Shown here in pieces: positions 38,327 through 47,079 of a stretch of DNA of 64,000 nt; position 1 is the first letter of the stretch, and every line of letters begins with the position of its first letter. The position numbers were made by a program, and so were the translations under genes. This DNA comes from Gallionella sp. (GTDB taxonomy: Bacteria > Pseudomonadota > Gammaproteobacteria > Burkholderiales > Gallionellaceae). The notes under the pieces were generated by a model, which worked only from the letters and a program-made list of their open reading frames with translations, ran no database searches and was not told where the DNA came from. The stretch is from assembly GCA_028707275.1 (NCBI GenBank), contig JAQTUP010000002.1, positions 247,198-311,197 on the forward strand, given 5' to 3'.

Positions 38327-39577
38327 CTAGGCTATCATGCCCGCAGCAACGGTGTTGTTGGTCGCCTCGTCAATCACGATAAAGCTGCCGCTGGCACGGT
38401 TGCGTTTATAGGCATCGACCACCAGCGGTTGCTGCACCTTCAATCTCACATGGGCGATGTCGTTCATGTTCACTGTCGGGTTGGCGTGCTGCTCCAGCGT
38501 GTTGACATCGACGCGGTAGTCTATGCTAGAAAACAGGCATTTTGCCGTGCGGGTCGTGTGCTTCACGAGGTATTTGCGCTGCTTGTCCAGCGGCGTCTCG
38601 GACAACCAGCACAGCATCGCATCGAATTCCCTGGTCACAGTCGGCAAATAATCCGCCTTGACAAACATGTCGCCGCGCGAGATGTCGATCTCATCGGTGA
38701 GCGTGATGGCAACCGATTGCGGCGCGAAAGCCGTTTGCAGCTCGCCATCCAGGGTCACTATCTGTTTGACATGACTGGTACGACCGGACGGCATCACGGT
38801 AATTTCATCCCCCACTGACACCTCTCCTGCCTCAATACGCCCCATGAAACCACGGAAATCGTGATATTCCTCGGTTTGCGGACGGCATACCCATTGCACC
38901 GGAAAACGAAAATCCGTCGTGTTGACATCGTGATCGATTTCGACGTTTTCGAGCAACTCCATCAAGGTAGGGCCCTGATACCAGTTCAGATTCTCGCCTC
39001 TGTCGACCAGCATGTCGCCGACTAACGCGGACAGGGGCACGCAGGTGACATTGTGCAAGCCCAACTGTGCGGCGAAGGCCAGATACTCAGTGCATATCTC
39101 GTCAAAACGCGCCTCGGAATAATCCACCATGTCCATCTTGTTGACCGCCAGCACGATGTGCGGGATACCAACCAGGCTTGCCAGATAGGTGTGACGGCGC
39201 GTCTGCACCAGCACGCCACGGCGCGCATCGATCAGGATCACCACCAGATTGGCTGTGGAGGCCGCCGTCACCATGTTGCGGGTGTATTGCTCGTGCCCGG
39301 GCGTGTCGCCAATGATGAACTTGCGTTTCGGGGTCGCGAAATAGCGATAAGCCACGTCGATGGTGATGCCCTGTTCGCGCTCGGCTTGCAACCCGTCGGT
39401 GAGCAAGGATAAATCCACCGCCGCCATGCCGCGCTTCTCGCTGGTTCTGGCAATCGCCGAGAACTGATCCTCAAAGATGGACTTTGAATCGTGCAGCAAG
39501 CGTCCGATCAGTGTGCTCTTGCCGTCATCCACACTGCCGGCTGTGATAAAACGAAGTAATTGTGTCGTGTCGCTCAT
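38327..39577 (-). CDS. cysN: Sulfate adenylyltransferase subunit 1 (GTPase)
   Basis: CysN is the GTPase that drives ATP sulfurylase (CysDN), which makes APS from sulfate. GTP motifs are GSVDDGKSTL (G1, near residue 14), DTPGHEQYTRN (G3) and NKMDMVD (G4), followed by two beta-barrel domains. At 416 aa it lacks any CysC kinase fusion. With an APS reductase in the operon, no APS kinase is needed. It is the last gene of the cys operon, 146 bp after cysD with a heptamer array in between. Confidence 0.96.
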   Translation of the reverse strand: MSDTTQLLRFITAGSVDDGKSTLIGRLLHDSKSIFEDQFSAIARTSEKRGMAAVDLSLLTDGLQAEREQGITIDVAYRYFATPKRKFIIGDTPGHEQYTRNMVTAASTANLVVILIDARRGVLVQTRRHTYLASLVGIPHIVLAVNKMDMVDYSEARFDEICTEYLAFAAQLGLHNVTCVPLSALVGDMLVDRGENLNWYQGPTLMELLENVEIDHDVNTTDFRFPVQWVCRPQTEEYHDFRGFMGRIEAGEVSVGDEITVMPSGRTSHVKQIVTLDGELQTAFAPQSVAITLTDEIDISRGDMFVKADYLPTVTREFDAMLCWLSETPLDKQRKYLVKHTTRTAKCLFSSIDYRVDVNTLEQHANPTVNMNDIAHVRLKVQQPLVVDAYKRNRASGSFIVIDEATNNTVAAGMIA

Positions 39578-39623
39578 AATATAACCTCTGAAAATCTGTG
39601 AAAAGTAAAAGGTGAGAAGTGAT

Positions 39624-39651
39624 AAGAGGGAAGAGGGAAGAGGGAAGGGTG
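39624..39651. repeat. Heptamer array before cysN, 3 copies of AAGAGGG plus a variant
   Basis: AAGAGGG occurs three times (39624-39644), then AAGGGTG. The upstream bases AAGTAAA, AGGTGAG and AAGTGAT keep the same phase as degenerate units. It lies in the cysD-cysN gap. Confidence 0.85.
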
Positions 39652-39723
39652 AAAAACGGCGATGTATTCATCGGCTTCGCTCCTTACATCCCCTCCCCCT
39701 TAATTCCTTAACCCTTCACGTTC

Positions 39724-40629
39724 TTAGAAATACCCTTCTTTTTTGCGCAATTCCATCGAAGCATCCGAGGTCTGATCGTCCATGCGGGTCGCGCCGCGCT
39801 CGGTGATACGCGTGGTGGCCGTCTCTGCAATAATTTCTTCTACATTGGATGCGGTCGATTCCACAGGTGCCGTGCAGGTCACATCCCCCACGGTGCGAAA
39901 ACGCACCGAGAGCACTTCGACTTTTTCGCCGGGCTTGGGCTGCACCAGATCCGAGACCGGAATGACAGAATTGCCGCGACGGATCACTTCGCGTTCATGC
40001 GCGTAATAAATGCTCGGAATGTGCAGCTTCTCGCGGCCTATGTATTGCCAGATGTCCAGCTCAGTCCAGTTGGAAATCGGGAATACGCGGATATTTTCGC
40101 CCGGGTGCACGCGGGTGTTGTAAATATCCCACAGCTCGGGGCGCTGGTTCTTCGGATCCCACTGACCAAACTCGTCGCGGAAGGAGAAAATGCGCTCCTT
40201 TGCACGCGCTTTTTCCTCGTCGCGACGCGCCCCGCCCATGCAGGCATCGAAGTCGAACTCGGCGATGGTTTCCAATAAAGTGACCGACTGGTACGGATTG
40301 CGCGGCAAATCAGGATTCTTGATGACGATGGTGCCGCGACGGATGGAGTCTTCGAGCGAACGCACGATCAGTCGCTCACCCAGGTCAGCGGCCAGCTTGT
40401 CGCGTGTGGCGATCACTTCCGGAAAGTTATGCTCGGTGTCGATGTGCACCAGCGGGAACGGAAACTTTGCCGGGCGGAAGGCTTTTTCGGCCAGGCGCAG
40501 CATCACGATGGAATCCTTGCCGCCGGAAAACAGCAGCGCGGGATTCTTACATTCAGCCGCCACCTCGCGCATGATGTGTATGGATTCGGATTCCAGCGAA
40601 TCCAGATGGGTAAAGATACGATTGCTCAT
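39724..40629 (-). CDS. cysD: Sulfate adenylyltransferase subunit 2
   Basis: CysD is the catalytic ATP-pyrophosphatase subunit of ATP sulfurylase. The 301 aa protein has the PP-loop LLFSGGKDSIVMLRL near residue 32, then FPLVHIDTEHNFPEV and RVHPGENIRVFPISNWTELD, as in all CysD proteins. It acts with CysN encoded downstream. A REP-like palindrome sits between it and cysH (40655-40677). Confidence 0.97.
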   Translation of the reverse strand: MSNRIFTHLDSLESESIHIMREVAAECKNPALLFSGGKDSIVMLRLAEKAFRPAKFPFPLVHIDTEHNFPEVIATRDKLAADLGERLIVRSLEDSIRRGTIVIKNPDLPRNPYQSVTLLETIAEFDFDACMGGARRDEEKARAKERIFSFRDEFGQWDPKNQRPELWDIYNTRVHPGENIRVFPISNWTELDIWQYIGREKLHIPSIYYAHEREVIRRGNSVIPVSDLVQPKPGEKVEVLSVRFRTVGDVTCTAPVESTASNVEEIIAETATTRITERGATRMDDQTSDASMELRKKEGYF

Positions 40630-40654
40630 AATTTTTTCTCTGTAATCAAATTTA

Positions 40655-40677
40655 TCGGGCTAAAACCCGACCTACAA
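40655..40677. repeat. REP-like palindrome (TCGGGCTAAAACCCGACC type)
   Basis: TCGGGCT/AAAACCCGA forms a hairpin just upstream of cysD, overlapping the last bases of cysH. The same family recurs at 52884, 54393 and 60609. Confidence 0.85.
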
Positions 40678-41373
40678 TTTTTGCAAGGACATTTTTCCCA
40701 CGTGCAGACCGCATTCCTTGCCATCCGCACTCTCCCACCACCAGCGCCCCGAGCGTATATCCTCGCCCGGAGTCACCTGCCGGGTACAGGGCGCGCAGCC
40801 GATACTGGGATAAAACCTGTCATGTAGCTTATTGTAGGGCACATCATGAAGTTTTATATACTCCCAGACCTCCGCATTCGTCCAGTCCAGCAGCGGATTA
40901 AATTTGTGCAATCCCTGTTCCGCGTCGAAAGCTGACAATTCCAGGCTGCCGCGCGTTGTCGCCTGATCGCGGCGCATACCTGTAATCCAGGCGCCCTTGC
41001 CCGCCAGCGCACGCTTTAACGGTTCAACCTTGCGAATGTAACAGCAAGCCTTGCGCTGATCAATGCTGTCATAAAAACCATTGACACCATTTTTTTCAAC
41101 GTAGGCTTCCACCGACGCTGCGGCGGGAAAATAAACCTTGAGCGGCACGCTGTAGCGTGCACGCACCGCTTGCATCAAATCATAGGTTTCCTGCGGCAGG
41201 CGCCCCGTATCCAGGCTGAACATCTCAATATCCGGCTCAAAGCGGGCGATCAGATCGGTGAGCACCATATCTTCCGCGCCCAGACTGTTGGCGAAAGCCA
41301 CCTGCGAAAAATCCCTCACGGCGTCGGCCAACAGCGCCTTGACCTGCGCTACCTTTTGCTCTGATGCACTCAT
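40672..41373 (-). CDS. cysH: Adenylylsulfate (APS) reductase, assimilatory
   Basis: CysH reduces activated sulfate to sulfite with thioredoxin-derived electrons. The 233 aa protein has the PAPS-reductase fold (ANSLGAEDMVL, MFSLDTGRLPQET). It also has the cysteine pairs KACCYIRK and IGCAPCTRQ that hold a [4Fe-4S] cluster, which marks an APS-type rather than PAPS-type enzyme. The family's C-terminal catalytic Cys is present in GKECGLHVGK. Its start overlaps the DUF934 stop. Confidence 0.95.
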   Translation of the reverse strand: MSASEQKVAQVKALLADAVRDFSQVAFANSLGAEDMVLTDLIARFEPDIEMFSLDTGRLPQETYDLMQAVRARYSVPLKVYFPAAASVEAYVEKNGVNGFYDSIDQRKACCYIRKVEPLKRALAGKGAWITGMRRDQATTRGSLELSAFDAEQGLHKFNPLLDWTNAEVWEYIKLHDVPYNKLHDRFYPSIGCAPCTRQVTPGEDIRSGRWWWESADGKECGLHVGKMSLQKL

Positions 41374-41879
41374 ATAGCCCCTCGCTCTGCCCTGCGGAAC
41401 AGCGGTAATTTTTGGTCAAAGGATGCCTGATAACTTTCAGAAAAATCGCTCAAGCCCTTGAGCGCCTCGTTAATATCCTTGTCAGCACGCAGCATAAAGG
41501 CATCGAAGCCGACGCGCTGCATATAATATAACTGGTCGCGCAACACATCGCCGATGGCGCGCAACTGGCCCTTATATCCCATGCGTTCGCGCAACAAATA
41601 GGCGATGGTATATCCTCTGCCGTCTGCAAACTTAGGAAAGTCTACCGCGATCACCGGAAATTTTCCGACATCCCCCAGCAAGGCTTCCGGCCGATCCGAA
41701 CTTTGCAGCCACACGCCGACATCCGCGCGATTGACCAACGCCTCGCGCTGCGCCTGCCATACAGCCAGCGGCACGATGACCTGCCCCGCAGGCACGGGCA
41801 CGCTCAGTGGCGCATCCTGTTCGCCCGGGCGCAGAATAACCCAGTCATCCTCAACTATCGCTCTGTTTTTGATTATCAT
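41370..41879 (-). CDS. DUF934 family protein of sulfite reduction
   Basis: The 169 aa protein contains DUF934 (SDRPEALLGDVGKFPVIAVDFPKFADGRGY, RERMGYKGQLRAIGDVLRDQLYYMQRVGFDAF). Genes of this family nearly always sit between cysI and cysH in Proteobacteria and are thought to support siroheme sulfite reductase, perhaps in electron delivery; the biochemistry is not settled. The start at 41879 is chosen over an earlier in-frame ATG, because it comes five bases before the cysI stop region and removes a non-conserved leader. Confidence 0.9.
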   Translation of the reverse strand: MIIKNRAIVEDDWVILRPGEQDAPLSVPVPAGQVIVPLAVWQAQREALVNRADVGVWLQSSDRPEALLGDVGKFPVIAVDFPKFADGRGYTIAYLLRERMGYKGQLRAIGDVLRDQLYYMQRVGFDAFMLRADKDINEALKGLSDFSESYQASFDQKLPLFRRAERGAI

Positions 41880-41883
41880 ATCG

Positions 41884-43629
41884 TTAAAATCTCGGTGAAT
41901 AATAAGGCAGGTCATACGGCGTACCCGCTTTGAGCAAATCGTAGTCTGCACCGGACAGGGCTTTATCATCCTCGACGGGCGTTGCATACACACCCGCCTT
42001 GAAAGGCTCGGCGCCTATACGGCGCACCGTGTCGATGAAACGCTCGTCATCATATCGTTCTGACACATAGACCTGCAACAGGCGCGCCAACACCCCGGGC
42101 ACTTGCCCGAAGGAGAACGAGCGTCCGATCACGCGGCCGATGGAACAATCATTACCCTGCGCGCCGCCTATTGATACCTGATACCACTCTTCCCCGTCCT
42201 TGTCCACGCCCAAAATGCCGATATGGCCGATGTGATGGTGCGCGCAGGCATTCACGCAACCCGATATATTGAGTTCGATTTCACCTATGTCGTGCAGAAA
42301 ATCAATATCGTCGAAGCATTCTGCAATGGCGCGGGCCAACGGTATGGACCGCGCATTGGCCAGCGCGCAAAAATCGCCCCCCGGGCAGCAGATGATGTCG
42401 GTGAGCAGACCGATATTCGGCGTAGCCATGCCCAGCACTTTGGCTGCCTGCCAGAGCCCGACCAGTTCCGACTGTTTGACGTCCGCCAGCACCAGATTCT
42501 GCATATGCGTGACACGCAGCTCGCCAAAACTGAAACGTTCGGCCAAATCTGCCGCAGCCTCCAGCTGATCGGCCGTCACATCCCCCGGCGCCACGCCGGT
42601 CTTCTTCAAGGACAGCACCACGGCGGCATAACCGGGCACTTTGTGCGGTTTGACATTGCGCTGCATCCAGTTATCGAAGGCCTTGTTGTTCTTTTGAAAG
42701 GCTGACAATTCAGCCCCCGCATCGGACAGCGCCTCATAGGCCGGTGCCTCAAAAAAGGCGGCGACCCGGTTCAATTCAGAAACCGTAATCGTGCAAGGCC
42801 CGCCACGGGTATATTCCCAGTCAGCTTCAACCTGCCGCCTGAATTCCTCTATCCCTAAGGCTTTTACCAGTATCTTGATGCGCGCCTTGTACATATTGTC
42901 GCGCCTGCCATACTGGTTATAAACGCGCACGATGGATTCCACATAAGTAATCACATCCTGCCACGGCACGAAGGCGCAGATCTCGGTGCCGATAACGGGC
43001 GTGCGCCCCAGGCCGCCACCGACCAACACGCGAAAACCTGTTTCGCCCAGCGCGTTTTTGACCATCGCAAGACCGATGTCATGCACCGCAATCGCCGCAC
43101 GATCCTCTGCCGCCCCTGTGATGGCAAATTTGAATTTGCGCGGCAAAAAGGCAAATTCCGGATGAAAAGTGCTCCACTGGCGAAGAATCTCGGCAAAGGG
43201 ACGCGGATCGACGATCTCATCTTGCGCAATCCCTGCATACTCATCGCAAGTGATATTGCGGATGCAATTGCCCGAAGTCTGGTTGGCATGCATTTCCACC
43301 GTGGCCAGATCGCTCAGAATATCCGCAGCATCGGGCAACTTGATCCAGTTGAACTGGATATTCTGGCGCGTGGTGAAATGACCATAGCCGCGATCATACT
43401 TGCGCGCGATATGCGCGAACATGCGAAACTGCGTCGCGTTGAGCAGGCCATAAGGCACGGCGATGCGCAACATATAAGCGTGTATCTGCATGTACAGCCC
43501 GTTTTGCAGGCGCAAAATGCGGAACTCATCTTCGGTCAGCTCACCTGACAAGCGTCGGCTGATCTGGTCGCGAAACTGCCCGACGCGCTCTGTCACGAGC
43601 CTGTGATCGAATTGGTCGTAACGATACAT
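41884..43629 (-). CDS. cysI: Sulfite reductase hemoprotein (siroheme/[4Fe-4S])
   Basis: This 581 aa nitrite/sulfite reductase-type hemoprotein performs the six-electron reduction of sulfite to sulfide. The first half has HFTTRQNIQFNW and CIRNITCDEYAG. The cluster/siroheme ligands lie in CCPGGDFCALANARS and SGCVNACAHHH. No flavoprotein partner (CysJ) is encoded here, so electrons probably come from ferredoxin or a DUF934-linked route. It is followed in operon order by DUF934, cysH, cysD and cysN. Confidence 0.95.
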   Translation of the reverse strand: MYRYDQFDHRLVTERVGQFRDQISRRLSGELTEDEFRILRLQNGLYMQIHAYMLRIAVPYGLLNATQFRMFAHIARKYDRGYGHFTTRQNIQFNWIKLPDAADILSDLATVEMHANQTSGNCIRNITCDEYAGIAQDEIVDPRPFAEILRQWSTFHPEFAFLPRKFKFAITGAAEDRAAIAVHDIGLAMVKNALGETGFRVLVGGGLGRTPVIGTEICAFVPWQDVITYVESIVRVYNQYGRRDNMYKARIKILVKALGIEEFRRQVEADWEYTRGGPCTITVSELNRVAAFFEAPAYEALSDAGAELSAFQKNNKAFDNWMQRNVKPHKVPGYAAVVLSLKKTGVAPGDVTADQLEAAADLAERFSFGELRVTHMQNLVLADVKQSELVGLWQAAKVLGMATPNIGLLTDIICCPGGDFCALANARSIPLARAIAECFDDIDFLHDIGEIELNISGCVNACAHHHIGHIGILGVDKDGEEWYQVSIGGAQGNDCSIGRVIGRSFSFGQVPGVLARLLQVYVSERYDDERFIDTVRRIGAEPFKAGVYATPVEDDKALSGADYDLLKAGTPYDLPYYSPRF

Positions 43630-43863
43630 TTAGTTTTCCTCGGCAGGATAACGTTTGGACACCGGCAACAACAAAGCGGCCGCCAACGGAAACTTTGCGC
43701 CATAAGCCAGAATATACTGCACATCCGCGTCTTCGTCGTGGCGCAACGCCGCGCCTATATAGGCATGCTCGCCTGTTTGCCCGACCACGACCCCGATGCG
43801 CCCCCCGCATCCGTTGAACCAGCTGACTTGTTTGGGTGTATTGTGTTTATTTTCACTCATCAT
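43630..43863 (-). CDS. Small uncharacterised protein in the cys operon
   Basis: The 77 aa protein starts MMSENKHNTPKQVSWFNGCGG and continues RIGVVVGQTGEHAYIGAALR; it abuts cysI without a gap. I do not recognise a family. It has one cysteine and no signal peptide or membrane segment. The tight position between the TauE-type exporter and cysI suggests a role with sulfite reductase or its cofactor, which is inference only. Confidence 0.7.
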   Translation of the reverse strand: MMSENKHNTPKQVSWFNGCGGRIGVVVGQTGEHAYIGAALRHDEDADVQYILAYGAKFPLAAALLLPVSKRYPAEEN

Positions 43864-43919
43864 TTTTCCTTAATCGTCTTCATCACAGGGCAGCACGGGC
43901 ATGCCCCTTCTGCATATTT

Positions 43920-44705
43920 TTATTTGTAGAACACCATCTTCAGGCCGATGATCAGCAACATCACCGCCAGCACCGGCCGCAACACATGCTCAGGCACCCG
44001 GGCGCTCAAATGACTGCCGATGTAAATTCCGGGCAAGGAACCGGCCAGCAGACTGGTCAGCAGCACCAGATCCACCGTGCCCAGCGCCAGATGCCCCATA
44101 CCGGCAAAGGCCGTGAGCGGCACCGCATGCGCGATGTCCGTACCGACAATTTTGACCGACGGCATGCGCGGATACAGAAACAGTAAGGCCACCGTCCCCA
44201 GCACCCCGGCACCGATAGAAGAAACGGTCACCAGTGCCCCCACCACTACCCCCGTGGCAATGGTCGCCCCCGGCAAATAACGATGATGCAACTCGTACAC
44301 ACGGCCATCGCGGCTCCTGCCGAACTTCTTGATCTGTTCCTTGAATAACAAAACCACCGCCGTCAACAGCAAAGCCACACTCAACACACGGGTCACCAGG
44401 CTGCGCAATATCTTCTCGTCCAGCGCCAGGTATTTGAGTAAAAGAATGGTGACGAGCGCGGCCGGCAGGCTGCCCATTGCCAGCAGACCGACCACTTTCC
44501 AGTCCACGGTGCCTTTTTTACCGTGCACCCAGGCGCCCACCGTCTTGGTCAGCGAGGCATACAACAAATCCGTCCCCACCGCTGTCGCCGGCGACACGCC
44601 AAAGAATAAAACCAGCAATGGCGTCATCAGCGAGCCGCCGCCCACTCCGGTAACCCCGACAATCAACCCGACCAGAAAGCCGGACAACGTGTACATCCAA
44701 TCCAT
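43920..44705 (-). CDS. TauE/SafE-family sulfite exporter
   Basis: The 261 aa protein has eight hydrophobic segments and the family signature GLIVGVTGVGGGSLMTPLLVL near the N-terminus, with a second VGALVTVSSIGAGVLGTVAL. TauE/SafE proteins export sulfite or other organosulfur anions, or take up sulfate-like ions. As first gene of the cys operon it could protect against sulfite build-up or supply sulfur. Direction of transport is not known. Confidence 0.85.
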   Translation of the reverse strand: MDWMYTLSGFLVGLIVGVTGVGGGSLMTPLLVLFFGVSPATAVGTDLLYASLTKTVGAWVHGKKGTVDWKVVGLLAMGSLPAALVTILLLKYLALDEKILRSLVTRVLSVALLLTAVVLLFKEQIKKFGRSRDGRVYELHHRYLPGATIATGVVVGALVTVSSIGAGVLGTVALLFLYPRMPSVKIVGTDIAHAVPLTAFAGMGHLALGTVDLVLLTSLLAGSLPGIYIGSHLSARVPEHVLRPVLAVMLLIIGLKMVFYK

Positions 44706-44811
44706 TCGGATCCACCTTTTATAATTCAGGCAGGCATTTTATCCTGCCGTTATCAATATCTTTAATGATTTAATGTTAGTATTTTATAACAAAGAGGAAT
44801 AAGGACTTGCC
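44706..44811. promoter_or_regulatory. Divergent cys operon / cysB control region
   Basis: This 106-bp A/T-rich region separates the TauE-type exporter gene and the CysB-like regulator gene. It includes the stretch TTAATGTTAGTATTTTATAAC before the regulator start and an AGAGGAATAAGGA ribosome site. A LysR-type regulator usually binds in such divergent gaps, so CysB operators are likely here, but no strict consensus was located. Confidence 0.5.
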
Positions 44812-45750
44812 ATGAACTTTCAACAATTACGTTTTCTCAACGAAATCGTGCGGCGCAATTTGAAAATCTCTGATGCGGCGACAGCGCTTTACACCTCTCA
44901 ACCTGCGATCAGCAAACAGATCAAGCAGCTCGAAGAGGAGCTGGGTGTCCAGATTTTCCTGCGCAATGGCAAACGCATCACGGCCATCACAGAACCCGGC
45001 AAAGGACTGCTCGCCATCGCACAGCGCATGCTGAACGATGCGGAAAACTTCAAACAGTATGCCCAGGAATTTCAATCCAAAGATACCGGGCACCTGACGA
45101 TCGCCACCACCCACACCCAGGCGCGTTATGCCCTGCCACCGGTGGTAAAGCAATTTATGGCACGCTACCCCAGGGTAAAACTGGGCCTGCATCAGGGCAC
45201 GCCGACTCAGGTAGCCGAACAGGTTTTACAGGGGGACGCCGATATATGTATCGCCACCGAAAGTCTGTCTCTTTACGGCGGACTGGTCACCCTGCCCTGC
45301 TATGAATGGAACCATTGCGTGATCACTCCGCCTGACCATCCTTTGCTCAAAGAAAAAGAAATGACGCTGGCGAAGCTCGCGCAGTATCCCATCATCACCT
45401 ATGATTTTGCCTTTTCCGGTCGAACCAAGATTAACGAGGCATTCGAAAAAGCGGGACTGAACCCTGAAATTGCACTGACCGCCATCGATGCCGACGTCAT
45501 CAAAACATACGTGGAACTGGGACTGGGGATAGGCATCCTGGCAGAAATCGCCTTTATCCCGGAACGGGACCGGCATCTTTGCATGATCAAAGCCGACCAT
45601 CTGTTCAAACCCAGCACCACGCGCATTGCAATACGAAAAAACGAGTACCTGCGAGGTTACACCTATGATTTCATCGAGCTGTTCGCCCCGCACCTGACCT
45701 GTCAAGTCGTCGCACACGCCATGCGGGCATCCGGCACCCCGGAAAATTAG
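44812..45750 (+). CDS. cysB: CysB-like LysR-family regulator of sulfur assimilation
   Basis: The 312 aa protein has an N-terminal winged HTH (MNFQQLRFLNEIVRRNLKIS, ATALYTSQPAISKQIKQLEEELG) and a substrate-binding domain with the CysB/Cbl-style TTHTQARYALPPVVKQF motif, which binds O-acetylserine, sulfate or thiosulfate. It is divergent from the cys operon, as expected for its activator. It could equally be called Cbl; the names differ only by specificity. Confidence 0.92.
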   Translation: MNFQQLRFLNEIVRRNLKISDAATALYTSQPAISKQIKQLEEELGVQIFLRNGKRITAITEPGKGLLAIAQRMLNDAENFKQYAQEFQSKDTGHLTIATTHTQARYALPPVVKQFMARYPRVKLGLHQGTPTQVAEQVLQGDADICIATESLSLYGGLVTLPCYEWNHCVITPPDHPLLKEKEMTLAKLAQYPIITYDFAFSGRTKINEAFEKAGLNPEIALTAIDADVIKTYVELGLGIGILAEIAFIPERDRHLCMIKADHLFKPSTTRIAIRKNEYLRGYTYDFIELFAPHLTCQVVAHAMRASGTPEN

Positions 45751-45752
45751 CC

Positions 45753-45777
45753 ACTGATGTTACTGCGTAACATCAGT
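45753..45777. repeat. Inverted repeat downstream of cysB
   Basis: ACTGATGTTAC and GTAACATCAGT pair perfectly (11 bp) around TGC. Its right half belongs to the 15-bp direct repeat TGCGTAACATCAGTT found again at 46116-46130. Confidence 0.9.
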
Positions 45778-46130
45778 TGTGTATTCAAAGTAACTTCGCC
45801 GGGGGCAGCCCGGCTGCTGGTTACTGGCGTCGCGAAAGTAACCATCGATGCGGCAACCCCGCCTGCCTACCGCAGGCAGGGCTTGCCGCGCCGCCTGACT
45901 ACCCTGCCTGCCGACAGGCAGGCGCAGGCAGGCGGCGTTCCCTTGATAGCCGCAAACAGGCGGGTGAGCTACTCGCACGATCCGCTTCGCGACCACGTGC
46001 TCAAACAGTGCTCGCCTAACCGCACCGCTTGTTTGCGGCTATTTTCGGCGGCGCACAGGGGGCTAAAGGTGGAATGCCAAGGTTACCACTCATCAATTCT
46101 GATTTTTTGGGTTTGTGCGTAACATCAGTT
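45764..46130. repeat. Repeat-flanked non-coding segment with REP-like palindromes
   Basis: Direct repeats TGCGTAACATCAGTT at 45764-45778 and 46116-46130 bound a ~337 bp segment with no convincing gene. Inside are GC-rich inverted repeats of the CCTGCCTGCCGACAGGCAGG type (about 45865-45935). The structure could be an old insertion or a repeat cassette; no transposase is present. Outside it, 46131-46184 holds a terminator. Confidence 0.6.
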
Positions 46131-46136
46131 AGTCAT

Positions 46137-46166
46137 AAAAAAAGCCGGGAAATCCCGGCTTTTTTC
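46137..46166. terminator. Rho-independent terminator, bidirectional
   Basis: A-tract plus AGCCGGGA (to 46150), a two-base loop, and TCCCGGCT plus T-tract (46153-46165) form a perfect stem flanked by A and T runs. It ends the outer-membrane protein gene (minus) and can also act on transcripts from the left. Confidence 0.9.
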
Positions 46167-46184
46167 GACAGATCAGTGCCCAGA

Positions 46185-46763
46185 TCAGAACGAGTATGAT
46201 ACCCCTGCGTTCACGACTGTTGCCGTGCTGTTCTGCCTGACAAGCGTCGTCGGCAGGGTGGCTGTCACGCCGTAAACGTCCACGCCCAAACGACCGGAAA
46301 CATTCGGTGTGAACTTGTATTCGACACCCGCACCGAAGGTCGGTGCGAAGCGACGGGTATTCTGTTCACCCAGCGCATTGGTTTCTGAGGAAGCGCTCGC
46401 CACGCCCAGCTTACCGAATACTGAAAAAGCGTCGCTCACTGGCATAGTACCCACTGCTGCAATCGCGAAAACCATTTGCTTGCTAAGGTAACGCGGACCG
46501 CCGACTACAGGCGTAGTATAGATATAGCTAGCACCCGTGTAGGCAAGTTCAACAGCCAGGTTTTTGTTGTAGCGATAACCGCCAAATACGCCATAAACAG
46601 GCTTATTCTTTGGATTTTCTACAACGAAGCCCGCAGGGGCGGTAAAGCTGGCATTACCGGCACCGAGTGTGACACCGGCGTAAAAATTACTCATATCAAC
46701 ACTACCGGCAAAAGCCGGTGCGGTGGCGGACAAAAGGACAACTGCCAAAATCTTCTTCATCAT
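46185..46763 (-). CDS. Outer-membrane beta-barrel protein (OmpA/OmpW-like)
   Basis: The 192 aa protein has a signal peptide (MMKKILAVVLLSATAPAFA), alternating beta strands, and a terminal Phe (NAGVSYSF), the hallmark of outer-membrane barrels. Segments such as YAGVTLGAG, GVFGGYRYNKNLAVELAY and GAGVEYKFTPNVSGRLG match the OmpA-like/OprF-like 8-stranded barrel type. Cargo or function is unknown. GAGAG precedes the ATG at 46763; a second ATG follows directly. A strong terminator lies 20 bp after the stop. Confidence 0.85.
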   Translation of the reverse strand: MMKKILAVVLLSATAPAFAGSVDMSNFYAGVTLGAGNASFTAPAGFVVENPKNKPVYGVFGGYRYNKNLAVELAYTGASYIYTTPVVGGPRYLSKQMVFAIAAVGTMPVSDAFSVFGKLGVASASSETNALGEQNTRRFAPTFGAGVEYKFTPNVSGRLGVDVYGVTATLPTTLVRQNSTATVVNAGVSYSF

Positions 46764-47079
46764 TTCAATCTCTCTATTTAATTGCGGGTGCGAATAGGCC
46801 ACCCGACGGACGCATACGCCTGATCTGTCCCGTGCCGACGGACTCCCGAGGGCACAGGAACACGCCAGGATCAAAGCTGGCAACTAGACTAATTAAGTCG
46901 GGTTAAAGTTCCCTGCGAAGAAAATTTTTTCATGTCGAGAGTGACCGCTTGACGAAACCTGTGTTACGGCACAGTATTACATGCGATATTTTTACCTGAA
47001 AAACAGGCTATTGCGCGGCTTCAAACCGGTTTATCACCGCTCTTCAGGGCGGGGGATGCTTCTGCCAGGAGATAATGAG
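46764..47079. other. Divergent intergenic region upstream of the kinase array
   Basis: This 316-bp stretch separates the outer-membrane gene (minus) from the ODP remnant (plus). I see no gene. It should hold the promoters of both sides; a strong ribosome site (CAGGAG) lies at its end. No clear -35/-10 pair could be assigned. Confidence 0.5.

Noticed and set aside
45757..46122. 121-codon ORF in the cysB downstream region
   Set aside because: It starts in a palindrome, runs through REP-like repeats and has no ribosome site or recognisable domain.
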